A stretch of 64,000 nt of DNA from Balaenoptera acutorostrata (lineage: Eukaryota > Chordata > Mammalia > Artiodactyla > Balaenopteridae). The stretch covers positions 3,038,001 through 3,102,000 of the forward strand of contig NW_026646025.1 in assembly GCF_949987535.1 (NCBI RefSeq). The letters run 5' to 3'. The notes beneath the pieces were generated by a model. The model saw only the letters and a list, made by a program, of their open reading frames with translations. It did no database searches and was not told where the DNA came from. Positions 41,532 through 54,193 of this stretch are shown here, one piece after another. Within the stretch, counting starts at the first letter, position 1. Each line of letters opens with the position of its first letter. The translations under genes were made by a program, and so were the position numbers.

Positions 41532-43305
41532 TGTCATCACAATGTTCCAGAATTCTTGTCATCACAATGTTCCATGACCGTGTCATCACAATGCTCCATG
41601 GCCCTTGTCATCACAATGCTCCAGAATTCTTGTCATCACAATGTTCCATGACCGTGTCATCACAATGCTCCAGAATTCTTGTCATCACAATGTTCCAAGA
41701 CAGTGTCATCACAATGCTCCAGATTGCTTGTCATCACAAAGTTCCATGACCGTGTCATCACAATGCACCATGGCCCTTGTCATCAGAATGCTGCAGAATT
41801 GTTGTCATCAAAATGTTCCATGACCGTGTCATCACAATGCTCCATGGCCCTTGTCATCACAATGCTCCAGAATTCTTGTCATCACAATGTTCCATGAACG
41901 TGTCATCACAATGCTCCAGAATTCTTGTCATCACAATGTTCCATGACCGTGTCATCACAATGCTCCATGGCCCTTGTCATCACAATGCTCCAGAATTCTT
42001 GTCATCACAATGTTCCATGACTGTGTAATCACAATGCTCCATGACCCTGGTCATCACAATGCTCCAGATTGCTTGTCATCACAAAGTTGCATGACTGTGT
42101 CATCACAAAGCACCATGGAACTTGTCATCACAATGCTCCAGAATTCTTGTCATCACAATGTTCCATGACCGTGTCATCACAATGCTCCATGGCCCTTGTC
42201 ATCACAATTCTCCAGAATTCTTGTCATCACAATGTTCCATGACCGTGCCATCACAATGCTCCAAAATTCTTGTCATCACAATGTTCCATGACCGTGTCAT
42301 CACAATGCTCCAGAATTCTTGTCATCACAATGTTCCATAACCGTGTCATCACAATGCTCCATGGCCATTGTCATCACAATTCTCCAGAATTCTTGTCATC
42401 ACAATGTTCCATGGCCGTGTCATCACAATGCTCCATGGCCATTTTCATTATAATGCTCCAGAATTATTGTCATCACAATGTTCCATGACCGTGTCATCAC
42501 AATGCTCCATGGCCCTGTTCATCACAATGCTCCAGATTGCTTGTCATCACAAAGTTCCATGACCGTGTCATCACAATGCACCATGGCCCTTGTCATCACA
42601 ATGCTCCAGAATTCTTGTCATCACAATGTTCCATGACCGTGTCATCACAATGCTCCAGAATTCTTGTCATCACAATGCTCCAGAATTCTTGTCATCACAA
42701 TGTTCGATGACCGTGTCATCACAATGCTCCAGAATTCTTGTCATCACAATGCTCCAGAATTCTTGTCATCACAATGCTCCATGGCCCTGTTCATCACAAT
42801 GCTCCAGATTGCTTGTCATCACAAAGATCCATGACCGTGTCATCACAATGCACCATGGCCCTTGTCATCACAATGCTCCAGAATTCTTGTCATCACAATG
42901 TTCCATGACCGTGTCATCACAATGCTCCATGGCCCTTGTCAACACAATGCTCCAGAATTCTTGTCATCACAATGTTCCATGACCTTGTCATCACAATGCT
43001 CCAGAATTCTTGTCATCACAATGTTCCATGACCGTGTCATCACAATGCTCCATGGCACTTGTCATCACAATGCTCCAGAATTCTTGTCATCACAATGCTC
43101 CATGGCCCTGTTCATCACAATGCTCCAGATTGCTTGTCATCACAAAGTTCCATGACCGTGTCATCACAATGCACCATGGCCCTTGTCATCACAATGCTCC
43201 AGAATTCTTGTCATCACAATGTTCCATGACCGTGTCATCACAATGCTCCATGGCCCTTGTCAACACAATGCTCCAGAATTCTTGTCATCACAATGTTCCA
43301 TGACC

Positions 43306-44143
43306 TTGTCATCACAATGCTCCAGAATTCTTGTCATCACAATGTTCCATGACCGTGTCATCACAATGCTCCATGGCCCTTGTCATCACAATGCTCCAGA
43401 ATTCTTGTCATCAAAATGTTCCATGACCGTGTCATCACAATGCTCCATAATTCTTGTCATCACAATGTTCCATGACCGTGTCATCACAATGCTCCAGAAT
43501 TCTTGTCATCACAATGCTCCAGAATTCTTGTCATCACAATGTTCCATGACCGTGTCATCACAATGCTCCATGACCCTGGTCATCACAATGCTCCAGATTG
43601 CTTGTCATCACAAAGTTCCATGACTGTGTCATCACAATGCACCATGGCCCTTGTCATCACAATGCTCCAGAATTCTTGTCATCACAATGTTCCATGACCG
43701 TGTCATCACAATGCTCCATGGCCCTTGTCATCACAATGCTCCAGAATTCTTGCCATCACAATGTTCCATGACCGTGTCATCACAATGCTCCATAATTCTT
43801 GTCATCAAAATGTTCCATGACCGTGTCATCACAATGCTCCAGAATTCTTGTCATCACAATGTTCCATGACCGTGTCATCACAATGCTCCAGAATTTTTGT
43901 CATCACAATGCTCCAGAATTCTTTTCATCACAATGTTCCATGACCGTGTCATCACAATGCTCCAGAATTCTTGTCATCACAATGTTCCATGACCGTGTCA
44001 TCACAATGCTCCATGGCACTTGTCATCACAATGCTCCAGAATTCTTGTCATCACAATGCTCCATGGCCCTGTTCATCACAATGCTCCAGATTGCTTGTCA
44101 TCACAAAGTTCCATGACCGTGTCATCACAATGCACCATGGCCC
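43306..44143 (+). repeat. 838 bp tandem unit, copy 1
   Basis: Homologous points are 838 bp apart (43,503/44,341, 43,651/44,489, 43,799/44,637). Both copies also match 16,002-16,640 of the 5.1 kb unit. Near 43,920 this copy has an A unit followed by TTTCATCACAATG and then diverges from copy 2. Confidence 0.85.
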
Positions 44144-44760
44144 TTGTCATCACAATGCTCCAGAATTCTTGTCATCACAATGTTCCATGACCGTGTCATC
44201 ACAATGCTCCATGGCCCTTGTCATCACAATGCTCCAGAATTCTTGTCATCAAAATGTTCCATGACCGTGTCATCACAATGCTCCATAATTCTTGTCATCA
44301 CAATGTTCCATGACCGTGTCATCACAATGCTCCAGAATTCTTGTCATCACAATGCTCCAGAATTCTTGTCATCACAATGTTCCATGACCGTGTCATCACA
44401 ATGCTCCATGACCCTGGTCATCACAATGCTCCAGATTGCTTGTCATCACAAAGTTCCATGACTGTGTCATCACAATGCACCATGGCCCTTGTCATCACAA
44501 TGCTCCAGAATTCTTGTCATCACAATGTTCCATGACCGTGTCATCACAATGCTCCATGGCCCTTGTCATCACAATGCTCCAGAATTCTTGCCATCACAAT
44601 GTTCCATGACCGTGTCATCACAATGCTCCATAATTCTTGTCATCAAAATGTTCCATGACCGTGTCATCACAATGCTCCAGAATTCTTGTCATCACAATGT
44701 TCCATGACCGTGTCATCACAATGCTCCAGAATTTTTGTCATCACAATGCTCCAGAATTCT
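44144..44760 (+). repeat. 838 bp tandem unit, copy 2 (partial)
   Basis: Second copy, matching the first from CTCCAGAATTCTTG at its start to about 44,758. It then continues with AATGTTCCAGAATTC and AGAATTCGTGTC variants not seen in copy 1. Confidence 0.83.
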
Positions 44761-45259
44761 TGTCATCACAATGTTCCATGACCGTGTCATCACAATGTTC
44801 CAGAATTCTTGTCATCACAATGCTCCAGAATTCGTGTCATCACAATGCTCCATGGCCCTGTTCATCACAATGCTCCAGATTGCTTGTCATCACAAAGTTC
44901 CATGACCGTGTCATCACAATGCACCATGGCCCTTGTCATCACAATGCTCCAGAATTCTTGTTATCACAATGTTCCATTACCGTGTCATCACAATGCTCCA
45001 GAATTCTTGTCATCACAATGTTCCATGACCGTGTCATCACAATGCTCCATGGCCCTTGTCAACACAATGCTCCAGAATTCTTGTCATCACAATGTTCCAT
45101 GACCTTGTCATCACAATGCTCCATAATTCTTGTCATCACAATGTTCCATGACCGTGTCATTACAATGCTCCATGGCCCTTGTCATCACAATGCTCCAGAA
45201 TTCTGGTCATCACAATGTTCCATGACCGTGTCATCACAATGCTCCATGGCCCTTGTCAT

Positions 45260-46828
45260 CACAATGCTCCAGAATTCTAGTCATCACAATGTTCCATGAC
45301 CGTGTCATCACAATGCTCCATAATTCTTGTCATCACAATGTTCCATGACCGTGTCATCACAATGTTACATGACCCTGGACATCACAGTTCTCCATGACCT
45401 TTGTCATCACTATGCTCTATATAGTTTTTCTTGACAATACTAAATGACCACTTTAATCACTTTGCTTGCTGACAATTTTCATCACATTTCTCTATTGTCA
45501 TTACAATTCCCCATGACCCCTTTCTTCACAATGCTCCATGATGCCTGTCATCACAATGCTCAATGGCTTTTGTTATTACAATGCTCCAGGACGAGTTTCA
45601 TCACATTACTCCATCTCCCTTGTCATCACGGTGCACAATGAATAGTTTCATTACAATGCTCCATGGCCCTTGTCATCACAATGCTCCAGAATTCTTGTCA
45701 TCACAATGTTCCATGACCGTGTCATCACAATGCTCCAGAATTCTTGTGATCACAATGCTCCAGAATTCTTGTCATCACAATGTTCGATGACCGTGTCATC
45801 ACAATGCTCCATGGCCCTTGTCATCACAATGCTCCAGAATTCTTGTCATCACAATGTTCCATGACCGTGTCATCACAATGCTCCAGAATTCTTGTCATCA
45901 CAATGTTCCATGACCGTGTCATCACAATGCTCCATGGCCTTTGTCATCACAATGCTCCAGAATTCTTGTCATCACAATGTTCCATGACCGTGTCATCACA
46001 ATGCTCCATGGCCCTTGTCATCACAATGCTCCAGAATTCTTGTCATCACAATGTTCCATGACCATGTCATCACAATGCTCCATGGCCCTTGTCATCACTA
46101 TTCTTCAGAATTCTTGTCATCACAATGTTCCATGACCGTGTCATCACAATGCTCCAGAATTCTTGTCATCACAATGCTCCAGAATTCTTGTCATCACAAT
46201 GTTCCATGACCGTGTCATCACAATGCTCCATGACACTGGTCATCACAATGCACCAGATTGCTTGTCATCACAAAGTTCCATGACTGTGTCATCACAATGC
46301 ACCATGGCCCTTGTCATCACAATTCTCCAGAATTCTTGTCATCACAATGTTCCATGACCGTGTCATAACAATGCTCCATGGCCCTTGTCATCACAATGCT
46401 CCAGAATTCTTGCCATCACAATGTTCCATGACCGTGTCATCACAATACTCCATAATTCTTATCATCACAATGTTCCATGACCGTGTCATCACAATGCTCC
46501 AGAATTCTTGTCATCACAATGCTCCAGAATTCTTGTCATCACAATGTTCCATGACCGTGTCATCACAATGCTCCATGGCCCTGGTCATCACAATGCTCCA
46601 GATTGCTTGTCATCACAAAGGTCCATGACCGTGTCATCACAATGCACCATGGCCCTTGTCATCACAATGCTCCAGAATTCTTGTCATCACAATGTTCCAT
46701 GACCGTGTCATCACAATGCTCCATGGCCCTTGTCATCACAATGCTCCAGAATTCTAGTCATCACAATGTTCCATGACCGTGTCATCACAATGCTCCATAA
46801 TTCTTGTCATCACAATGTTCCATGACCG
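45260..46828 (+). repeat. 1.6 kb segment duplicated from 32.7 kb, copy 2
   Basis: Counterpart of 32,700-34,268 at offset 12,560. Private differences include TTTTTCTTGAC in its L1b, GCACCAGATTGC near 46,250, and an A unit with CACAATTCTCC near 46,320. Confidence 0.87.
45352..45670 (+). repeat. L1b landmark block 20
   Basis: Counterpart of block 15 (CCTGGACATCAC, GACAATACTAAATG, CCAGGACGAG), with TTTTTCTTGAC. Confidence 0.93.
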
Positions 46829-47147
46829 TGTCATCACAATGTTACATGACCCTGGTCATCACAGTTCTCCATGACCTTTGTCATCACTATGCTCTATATA
46901 GTTTTTCATGACAATTCTAAATGACCACTTTAATCACTTTGCTTGCTGACCATTTTCATCACATTTCTCTATTGTCATTACAATTCCCCATGACCCCTTT
47001 CTTCACAATGCTCCATGATGCCTGTCATCACAATGCTCAATGGCTTTTGTTATTACAATGCTCCAGGACGAGTTTCATCACATTACTCCATCTCCCTTGT
47101 CATCACGGTGCACAATAAATAGTTTCATTACAATGCTCCATGGCCCT
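46829..47147 (+). repeat. L1b landmark block 21, hybrid
   Basis: The left part (CCTGGTCATC, GACAATTCTAAATG, GCTGACCATTTTC) is of the block 16 type. The right part (CTCAATGGC, CCAGGACGAG) is of the block 15/20 type. The switch lies between about 46,953 and 47,038. It also has GCACAATAAATAG. It starts the partial second 1,477 bp unit. Confidence 0.92.
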
Positions 47148-47505
47148 TGTCATCACAATGCTCCAGAATTCTTGTCATCACAATGTTCCATGACCGTGTC
47201 ATCACAATGCTCCAGAATTCTTGTCATCACAATGCTCCAGAATTCTTGTCATCACAATGTTCGATGACCGTGTCATCTCAATGCTCCATGGCCCTTGTCA
47301 TCACAATGCTCCAGAATTCTTGTCATCACAATGTTCCATGACCGTGTCATCACAATGCTCCAGAATTCTTGTCATCACAATGTTCCATGACCGTGTCATC
47401 ACAATGCTCCATGGCCTTTGTCATCACAATGCTCCAGAATTCTTGTCATCACAATGTTCCATGACCGTGTCATCACAATGCTCCATGGCCCTTGTCATCA
47501 CAATG
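46829..47505 (+). repeat. Partial second 1,477 bp unit, ending at the array junction
   Basis: Follows 45,352 onward at offset 1,477 (45,563/47,040, 45,670/47,147, 45,941/47,418), including TTCGATGACCG and ATGGCCTTTG. The match fails at about 47,505 with CTCCGGAATTCTTCTCATC. This is the end of array 1. Confidence 0.85.
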
Positions 47506-48239
47506 CTCCGGAATTCTTCTCATCACATTTTTCCATGACCGTGTCATCACAATGCTCCATGGCCCTTGTCCGCAAAATGCTCCAGAATTCTTGTCATCAC
47601 AATGTTCCATGACCGTGTCATCACAATGCTCCATGGCCCTTGTCAGCACAATGCTCCAGAATTCCTGTCATCACAATGTTCCATGTCCGTGTCATCACAA
47701 TGCTCCATGGCCCTTGTCATCACAATCCTCCAGAATTCTTGTCATCACAATGTTCCATACCGTGTCATCACAATGCTCCATGGCACTTGTCCGCACAATG
47801 CTCCGGAATTCTTGTCATCACAATGTTCCATGACCGTGTCATCACAATGCTCCATGGCCCTTGTCATCACAATGTTCCAGAATTCTTCTCATCACAATGT
47901 TCCATGACCGTGTCATCACAATGCTCCATGGCCCTTGTCCGCACAATGCTCCAGAATTCTTGTCATCACAATGTTCCATGACCGTGTCATCACAATGCTC
48001 CATGGCCCTTGTCATCACAATGCTCCAGAATTCTTGTCATCACAATGTTCCATGACCATGTCATCACAATGCTCCATGGCCCTTGTCATCACAATGTTCC
48101 ATGGCCGTGTCATCACAATGCTCCATGGCCCTTATCAGCACAATGCTCCAGAATTCTTCTCATCACAATGTTCCATGACCGTGTCATCACAATGCTCCAT
48201 GGCCCTTGTCAGCACAATGCTCCAGAATTCTTGTCATCA

Positions 48240-49040
48240 CAATGTTCCATACCGTGTCATCACAATGCTCCATGGCCCTTGTCATCATAATGCTCCAGAA
48301 TTCTTGTCATTACTATATTCCATGAACGTGTCATCACAATGCTCTATGGCGCTTGTCATCAGAATGCTCCAGAATTCTTGTCATCACAATGTTCCATGAC
48401 CATGTCATCACAATGCTCCATCGCCTTTGTCATCAGAATGCTCCAGAATTCTTGTGATTACAATGTTCCATTACCGTGTCATCACAATGCTCCATGGCCC
48501 TTGTCAGCACAATGATCCAGAATTCTTCTCATCACAATGTTCCATGACCGTGTCATCACAATGCTACATGGCCATTGTCATCACAATGCTCCAGAATTCT
48601 TGTAATCAAAATGTTCCATGGCCGAGTCATCACAATACTCCATGGCCCTTGTCAGCACAATGCTCCAGAATTCTTCTCATCACAATGTTCCATGACCGTG
48701 TCATCACAATGCTCCATGGCCCTTGTCATCACAATGCTCCGGAATTCTTCTCATCACATTGTCCCATGACCGTGTCATCACAATGCTCCATGCCCCTTTT
48801 CAGCACAATGCTCCAGAATTCCTGTCATCACAATGTTCCATGACCGTGTCATCACAATGCTCCATGGCCCTTGTCATCACAATGCTCCAGAATTCTTGTC
48901 ATCACAATGTTCCATACCGTGTCATCACAATGCTCCATGGCCCTTGTCATCACAATGCTCCAGAATTCTTGTCATCACAATGTTCCATGACCGTATCATC
49001 ACAATGCTCCATGGCCCTTGTCAGCACAATGCTCCAGAAT
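48240..49040 (+). repeat. 0.8 kb segment duplicated 5,954 bp downstream, copy 1
   Basis: Matches 54,194-54,994 at offset 5,954, sharing CATTACTATATTCC, CTCTATGGCGC, CTCCATCGCC, TTGTGATTACAATG and CACAATGATCC. The copies differ by single bases, for example GTCCCATG versus GTTCCATG near 48,762. Confidence 0.83.
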
Positions 49041-49930
49041 TCTTGTCATCACAATGTTCCATGACCGTTTCATCACAATGCTCCATGGCCCTTGTCATCA
49101 CAATGCTCCAGAATTTTTGTCATCACAATGTTCCATGACCGTGTCATCACAATGCTCCATGGCCCTTGTCATCAAATTGTTCCATGGCCGTGTCATCACA
49201 ATGCTCCATGGCCCTTATAAGCACAATGCTCCAGAATTCTTCTCATCACAATGTTCCATGACCGTGTCATCACAATGCTCCATGGCCCTTGTCATCACAA
49301 TGCTCCGGAATTCTTCTCATCACATTTTTCCATGACCGTGTCATCACAATGCTCCATGGCCCTTTTCAGCACAATGCTCCAGAATTCCTGTCATCACAAT
49401 GTTCCATGACCGTGTCATCACAATGCTCCATGGCCCTTGTCAGCACAATGCTCCAGAATTCTTGTCATCACAATGCTCCATGGCCATTGTCATCACAATG
49501 CTCCAGAATTCTTGTCATCACAATGTTCCATGGCCGTATCATCACAATACTCCATGGCCCTTGTCAGCACAATGCTCCAGAATTCTTCTCATCAAAATGT
49601 TCCATGACCGTGTCATCACAATGCTCCATGGCCCTTGTCATCACACTGCTCCAGAATTCTTGTCATCACAATGTTCCATACCGTGTCATCACAATGCTCC
49701 ATGGCCATTGTCATCACAATGCTCCAGAATTCTTGTCATCACAATGTTCCATGGCCGTGTCCTCACAATGCTCCATGGCCCTTGTCATCACAATGGTCCA
49801 GAATTCTTGTCATCACAATGTTCCATGACCGTGTCCTCACAATGCTCCATGGCCCTTGTCATGACAATGCTCCAGAATTCTTCTCATCACAATGTTCCAT
49901 GACTGTGTCACCACAATGCTCCATGGCCCT

Positions 49931-50127
49931 TGTCAACACAATGTTCCATGACACTTTTTGTCACAATACTCCATGACCACTGTCATCACAGAGTTCTCTG
50001 CCCATATCATCACAATGTTCCTTGTCACCTTTAATCACAATGCTCCATGCCCTTTCATCACAATGCTCCAGAAATCTTTTTCATCACAATGTTCCTTGAC
50101 TGTGTCATCACAATGCTCCATGGCGGT
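49931..50127 (+). repeat. L2 landmark block 1 (GGCGG type)
   Basis: Reference L2 copy: about eight decayed monomers in register, including TTTTGTCACAATACTCC, TGTCATCACAGAGTTCTC, ATCATCACAATGTTCCTTG, TTAATCACAATGCTCC and CTCCAGAAATC. Ends ATGGCGGTCATCAG. This copy alone keeps TTTCATCACAATGTTCC where all others read TCGCAATG. Confidence 0.92.
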
Positions 50128-50790
50128 CATCAGCACAATGCTCCAGAATTCCTGTCATCACAATGTTCCATGTCCGTGTCATCACAATGCTCCATGGCCC
50201 TTGTCATCACAATCCTCCAGAATTCTTGTCATCACAATGTTCCATACCGTGTCATCACAATGCTCCATGGCCATTGTCATCACAATGCTCCAGAATTCTT
50301 GTCATCACAATGTTCCATGGCCGTATCATCACAATACTCCATGGCCCTTGTCAGCACAATGCTCCAGAATTCTTGTCATCACAATGTTCCATGGCCGTGT
50401 CATCACAATGCTCCATGGCCCTTTTCAGCACAATGCTCCAGAATTCCTGTCATCACAATGTTCCATGACCGTGTCATCACAATGCTCCATGGCCCTTGTC
50501 ATCACAATGCTCCAGAATTCTTGTCATCACAATGTTCCATACCGTGTCATCACAATGCTCCATGGCCCTTGTCATCACAATCCTCCAGAATTCTTGTCAT
50601 CACAATGTTCCATACCGTGTCATCACAATGCTCCATGGCCATTGTCATCACAATGCTCCAGAATTCTTGTCATCACAATGTTCCATGGCCGTGTCATCAC
50701 AATGCTCCATGGCCCTTGTCATGACAATGCTCCAGAATTCTTCTCATCACAATGTTCCATGACTGTGTCATCACAATGCTCCATGGCCCT

Positions 50791-50987
50791 TGTCAACACA
50801 ATGTTCCATGACACTTTTTGTCACAATACTCCATGACCACTGTCATCACAGAGTTCTCTGCCCATATCATCACAATGTTCCTTGTCACATTTAATCACAA
50901 TGCTCCATGCCCTTTCATCACAATGCTCCAGAAATCTTTTTCATCGCAATGTTCCTTGACTGTGTCATCACAATGCTCCATGGCCGT
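50791..50987 (+). repeat. L2 landmark block 2 (GGCCG type)
   Basis: Ends ATGGCCGTCATCAG. Private variant GTCACATTTAATC; the others have GTCACCTTTAATC. Confidence 0.92.
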
Positions 50988-51945
50988 CATCAGCACAATG
51001 CTCCAGAATTCTTGTCATCACAATGTTCCATGACCGAGTCATCACAATGCTCCATGGCCCTTGTCATCACAATGCTCCGGAATTCTTCTCATCACATTGT
51101 TCCATGACCGTGTCATCACAATGCTCCATGGCCCTTTTCAGCACAATGCTCCAGAATTCCTGTCATCACAATGTTCCATGACCGTGTCATCACAATGCTC
51201 CATGGCCCTTGTCAGCACAATGCTCCAGAATTCTTGTCATCACAATATTCCATACCGTGTCATCACAATGCTCCATGGCCATTGTCATCACAATGCTCCA
51301 GAATTCTTGTCATCACAATGTTCCATGGCCGTGTCATCACAATGTTCCATGGCCCTTGTCAGCACAATGCTCCAGAATTCCTGTCATCACAATGTTCCAT
51401 GACGGTATCATCACAATGCTCCATGGCCTTGTCATCACAATGCTCCGGAATTCTTCTCATCACAATGTTCCATGACCGTATCATCACAATGCTCCATGGC
51501 CTTGTCATCACAATGCTCCGGAATTCTTCTCATCACAATGTTCCATGACTGTGTCATCAGAATGCTCCATTGCCATTGTCATCACAATGCTCCAGAATTC
51601 TTGTCATCACAATGTTCCATGACCGTGTCATCACAATGCTCCATGGCCCTTGTCATCACAATCCTCCAGAATTCTTGTCATCACAATGTTCCATACCGTG
51701 TCATCACAATGCTCCATGGCCATTGTCATCACAATGCTCCAGAATTCTTGTCATCACAATGTTCCATGGCCGTGTCATCACAATGCTCCATGGCCCTTGT
51801 CATGACAATGCTCCAGAATACTTCTCATCACAATATTCCATGACCGTGTCATCACAATGCTCCATGGCCCTTGTCATGACAATGCTCCAGAATTCTTCTC
51901 ATCACAATGTTCCATGACTGTGTCATCACAATGCTCCATGGCCCT

Positions 51946-52142
51946 TGTCAACACAATGTTCCATGACACTTTTTGTCACAATACTCCATGACCACTGTCA
52001 TCACAGAGTTCTCTGCCCATATCATCACAATGTTCCTTGTCACCTTTAATCACAATGCTCCATGCCCTTTCATCACAATGCTCCAGAAATCTTTTTCATC
52101 GCAATGTTCCTTGACTGTGTCATCACAATGCTCCATGGCCGT
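51946..52142 (+). repeat. L2 landmark block 3 (GGCCG type)
   Basis: 1,155 bp after block 2, ending ATGGCCGTCATCAG. Confidence 0.92.
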
Positions 52143-52953
52143 CATCAGCACAATGCTCCAGAATTCTTGTCATCACAATGTTCCATGACCGAGTCATCAC
52201 AATGCTCCATGGCCCTTGTCAGCACAATGCTCCGGAATTCTTCTCATCACATTGTTCCATGACCGTGTCATCACAATGCTCCATGGCCATTGTCATCACA
52301 ATGCTCCAGAATTCTTGTCATCACAATGTTCCATGGCCGTGTCATCACAATGTTCCATGGCCCTTGTCAGCACAATGCTCCAGAATTCCTGTCATCACAA
52401 TGTTCCATGACAGTGTCATCACAATGCTCCATGGCCCTTGTCATCACAATGCTCCAGAATTCTTGTCATCACAATGTTCCATACCGTGTCATCACAATGC
52501 TCCATGGCCCTTGTCATCACAATGCTCCAGAATTCTTGTCATCACAATGTTCCATGACCGTATCATCACAATGCTCCATGGCCTTGTCATCACAATGCTC
52601 CGGAATTCTTCTCATCACAATGTTCCATGACTGTGTCATCAGAATGCTCCATTGCCATTGTCATCACAATGCTCCAGAATTCTTGTCATCACAATGTTCC
52701 ATGACCGTGTCATCACAATGCTCCATGGCCCTTGTCATCACAATCCTCCAGAATTCTTGTCATCACAATGTTCCATACCGTGTCATCACAATGCTCCATG
52801 GCCATTGTCATCACAATGCTCCAGAATTCTTGTCATCACAATGTTCCATGGCCGTGTCATCACAATGCTCCATGGCCCTTGTCATGACAATGCTCCAGAA
52901 TTCTTCTCATCACAATGTTCCATGACTGTGTCATCACAATGCTCCATGGCCCT

Positions 52954-53150
52954 TGTCAACACAATGTTCCATGACACTTTTTGTCACAATACTCCATGAC
53001 CACTGTCATCACAGAGTTCTCTGCCCATATCATCACAATGTTCCTTGTCACCTTTAATCACAATGCTCCATGCCCTTTCATCACAATGCTCCATAAAACT
53101 TTTTCATCGCAATGTTCCTTGACTGTGTCATCACAATGCTCCATGGCCAT
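52954..53150 (+). repeat. L2 landmark block 4
   Basis: Most diverged L2 copy: CTCCATAAAACTTTTTC replaces the AGAAATC monomer, and the end reads ATGGCCATCATCAGCGC. Confidence 0.92.
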
Positions 53151-53889
53151 CATCAGCGCAATGCTCCAGAATTCTTGTCATCACAATGTTCCATGGCCGA
53201 GTCATCACAATGCTCCATGGCCCTTGTCATCACAATGCTCCGGAATTCTTCTCATCCCATCGTTCCATGACCGTGTCATCACAATGCTCCATGGCCCTTT
53301 TCAGCACAATGCTCCAGAATTCCTGTCATCACAATGTTCCATGTCCGTGTCATCACAATGCTCCATGGCTCTTGTCATCACAATCCTCCAGAATTCTTGT
53401 CATCACAATGTTCCATACCGTGTCATCACAATGCTCCATGGCCATTGTCATCACAATGCTCCAGAATTCTTGTCATCACAATGTTCCATGGCCGTATCAT
53501 CACAATACTCCATGGCCCTTGTCAGCACAATGCTCCAGAATTCTTCTCATCACAATGTTCCATGACCGTATAATCACAATGCTCCATGGCCCTTGTCATG
53601 ACAATGCTCCAGATTTATTCTCATCACAATGTTCCATGACCGTGTCAACACAATGCTCCATTGCCACTGTCATCACAATGCTCCAGAATTCTTGTCATCA
53701 CAATGTTCCTTGACCGTGTCATCACAATGCTCCATGGCCCTTGTCATCACAATGGTCCAGAATTCTTGTCATCACAATGTTCCATGACCGTGTCATCACA
53801 ATGCTCCATGGCCCTTGTCATGACAATGCTCCAGAATTCTTCTCATCACAATGTTCCATGACTGTGTCACCACAATGCTCCATGGCCCT

Positions 53890-54086
53890 TGTCAACACAA
53901 TGTTCCATGACACTTTTTGTCACAATACTCCATGACCACTGTCATCACAGAGTTCTCTGCCCATATCATCACAATGTTCCTTGTCACCTTTAATCACAAT
54001 GCTCCATGCCCTTTCATCACAATGCTCCAGAAATCTTTTTCATCGCAATGTTCCTTGACTGTGTCATCACAATGCTCCATGGCGGT
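53890..54086 (+). repeat. L2 landmark block 5 (GGCGG type)
   Basis: Preceded by a TGTCACCACAATG monomer, as are the other GGCGG-type copies. Confidence 0.92.
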
Positions 54087-54193
54087 CATCAGCACAATGC
54101 TCCAGAATTCCTGTCATCACAATGTTCCATGTCCGTGTCATCACAATGCTCCATGGCCCTTGTCATCACAATCCTCCAGAATTCTTGTCATCA

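Larger units (their letters stand above)
37122..41870 (+). repeat. Single diverged copy of the 5.1 kb unit
   Basis: Aligns with 16,096-20,900 at offset 21,026, then 20,754 after loss of 272 bp (eleven monomers) near 38,100-38,170. It keeps the L1a, L1a, L1b triplet at 615 and 664 bp. After about 41,870 it switches to the ATGAACG segment found at 31,380, with one 74 bp trimer missing. Only one copy is present here, against three tandem copies at 16-31 kb. Confidence 0.85.
1..47505 (+). repeat. Array 1: ABC-trimer subfamily with L1 landmarks
   Basis: This part has mostly intact TGTCATCACAATG cores and B units ending ATGACCG. Single-base variants (CAAAATG, CAACGTTCC, ATGACTG, GTCAACACA, GCTGCAG) mark individual trimers and let longer duplications be followed. 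It is punctuated by 21 copies of the 319 bp L1 block. Everything not listed separately below (for example 1,391-2,528, 5,850-6,875, 7,394-8,342, 11,980-12,701, 14,789-16,095 and 41,870-43,305) is ordinary A/B/C trimers with scattered variants. The right edge is placed where a partial 1,477 bp unit stops matching its partner and the TCCGGAATTC / TCTCATCACA variants of array 2 begin. The edge is good to within a few tens of bases. Confidence 0.9.
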
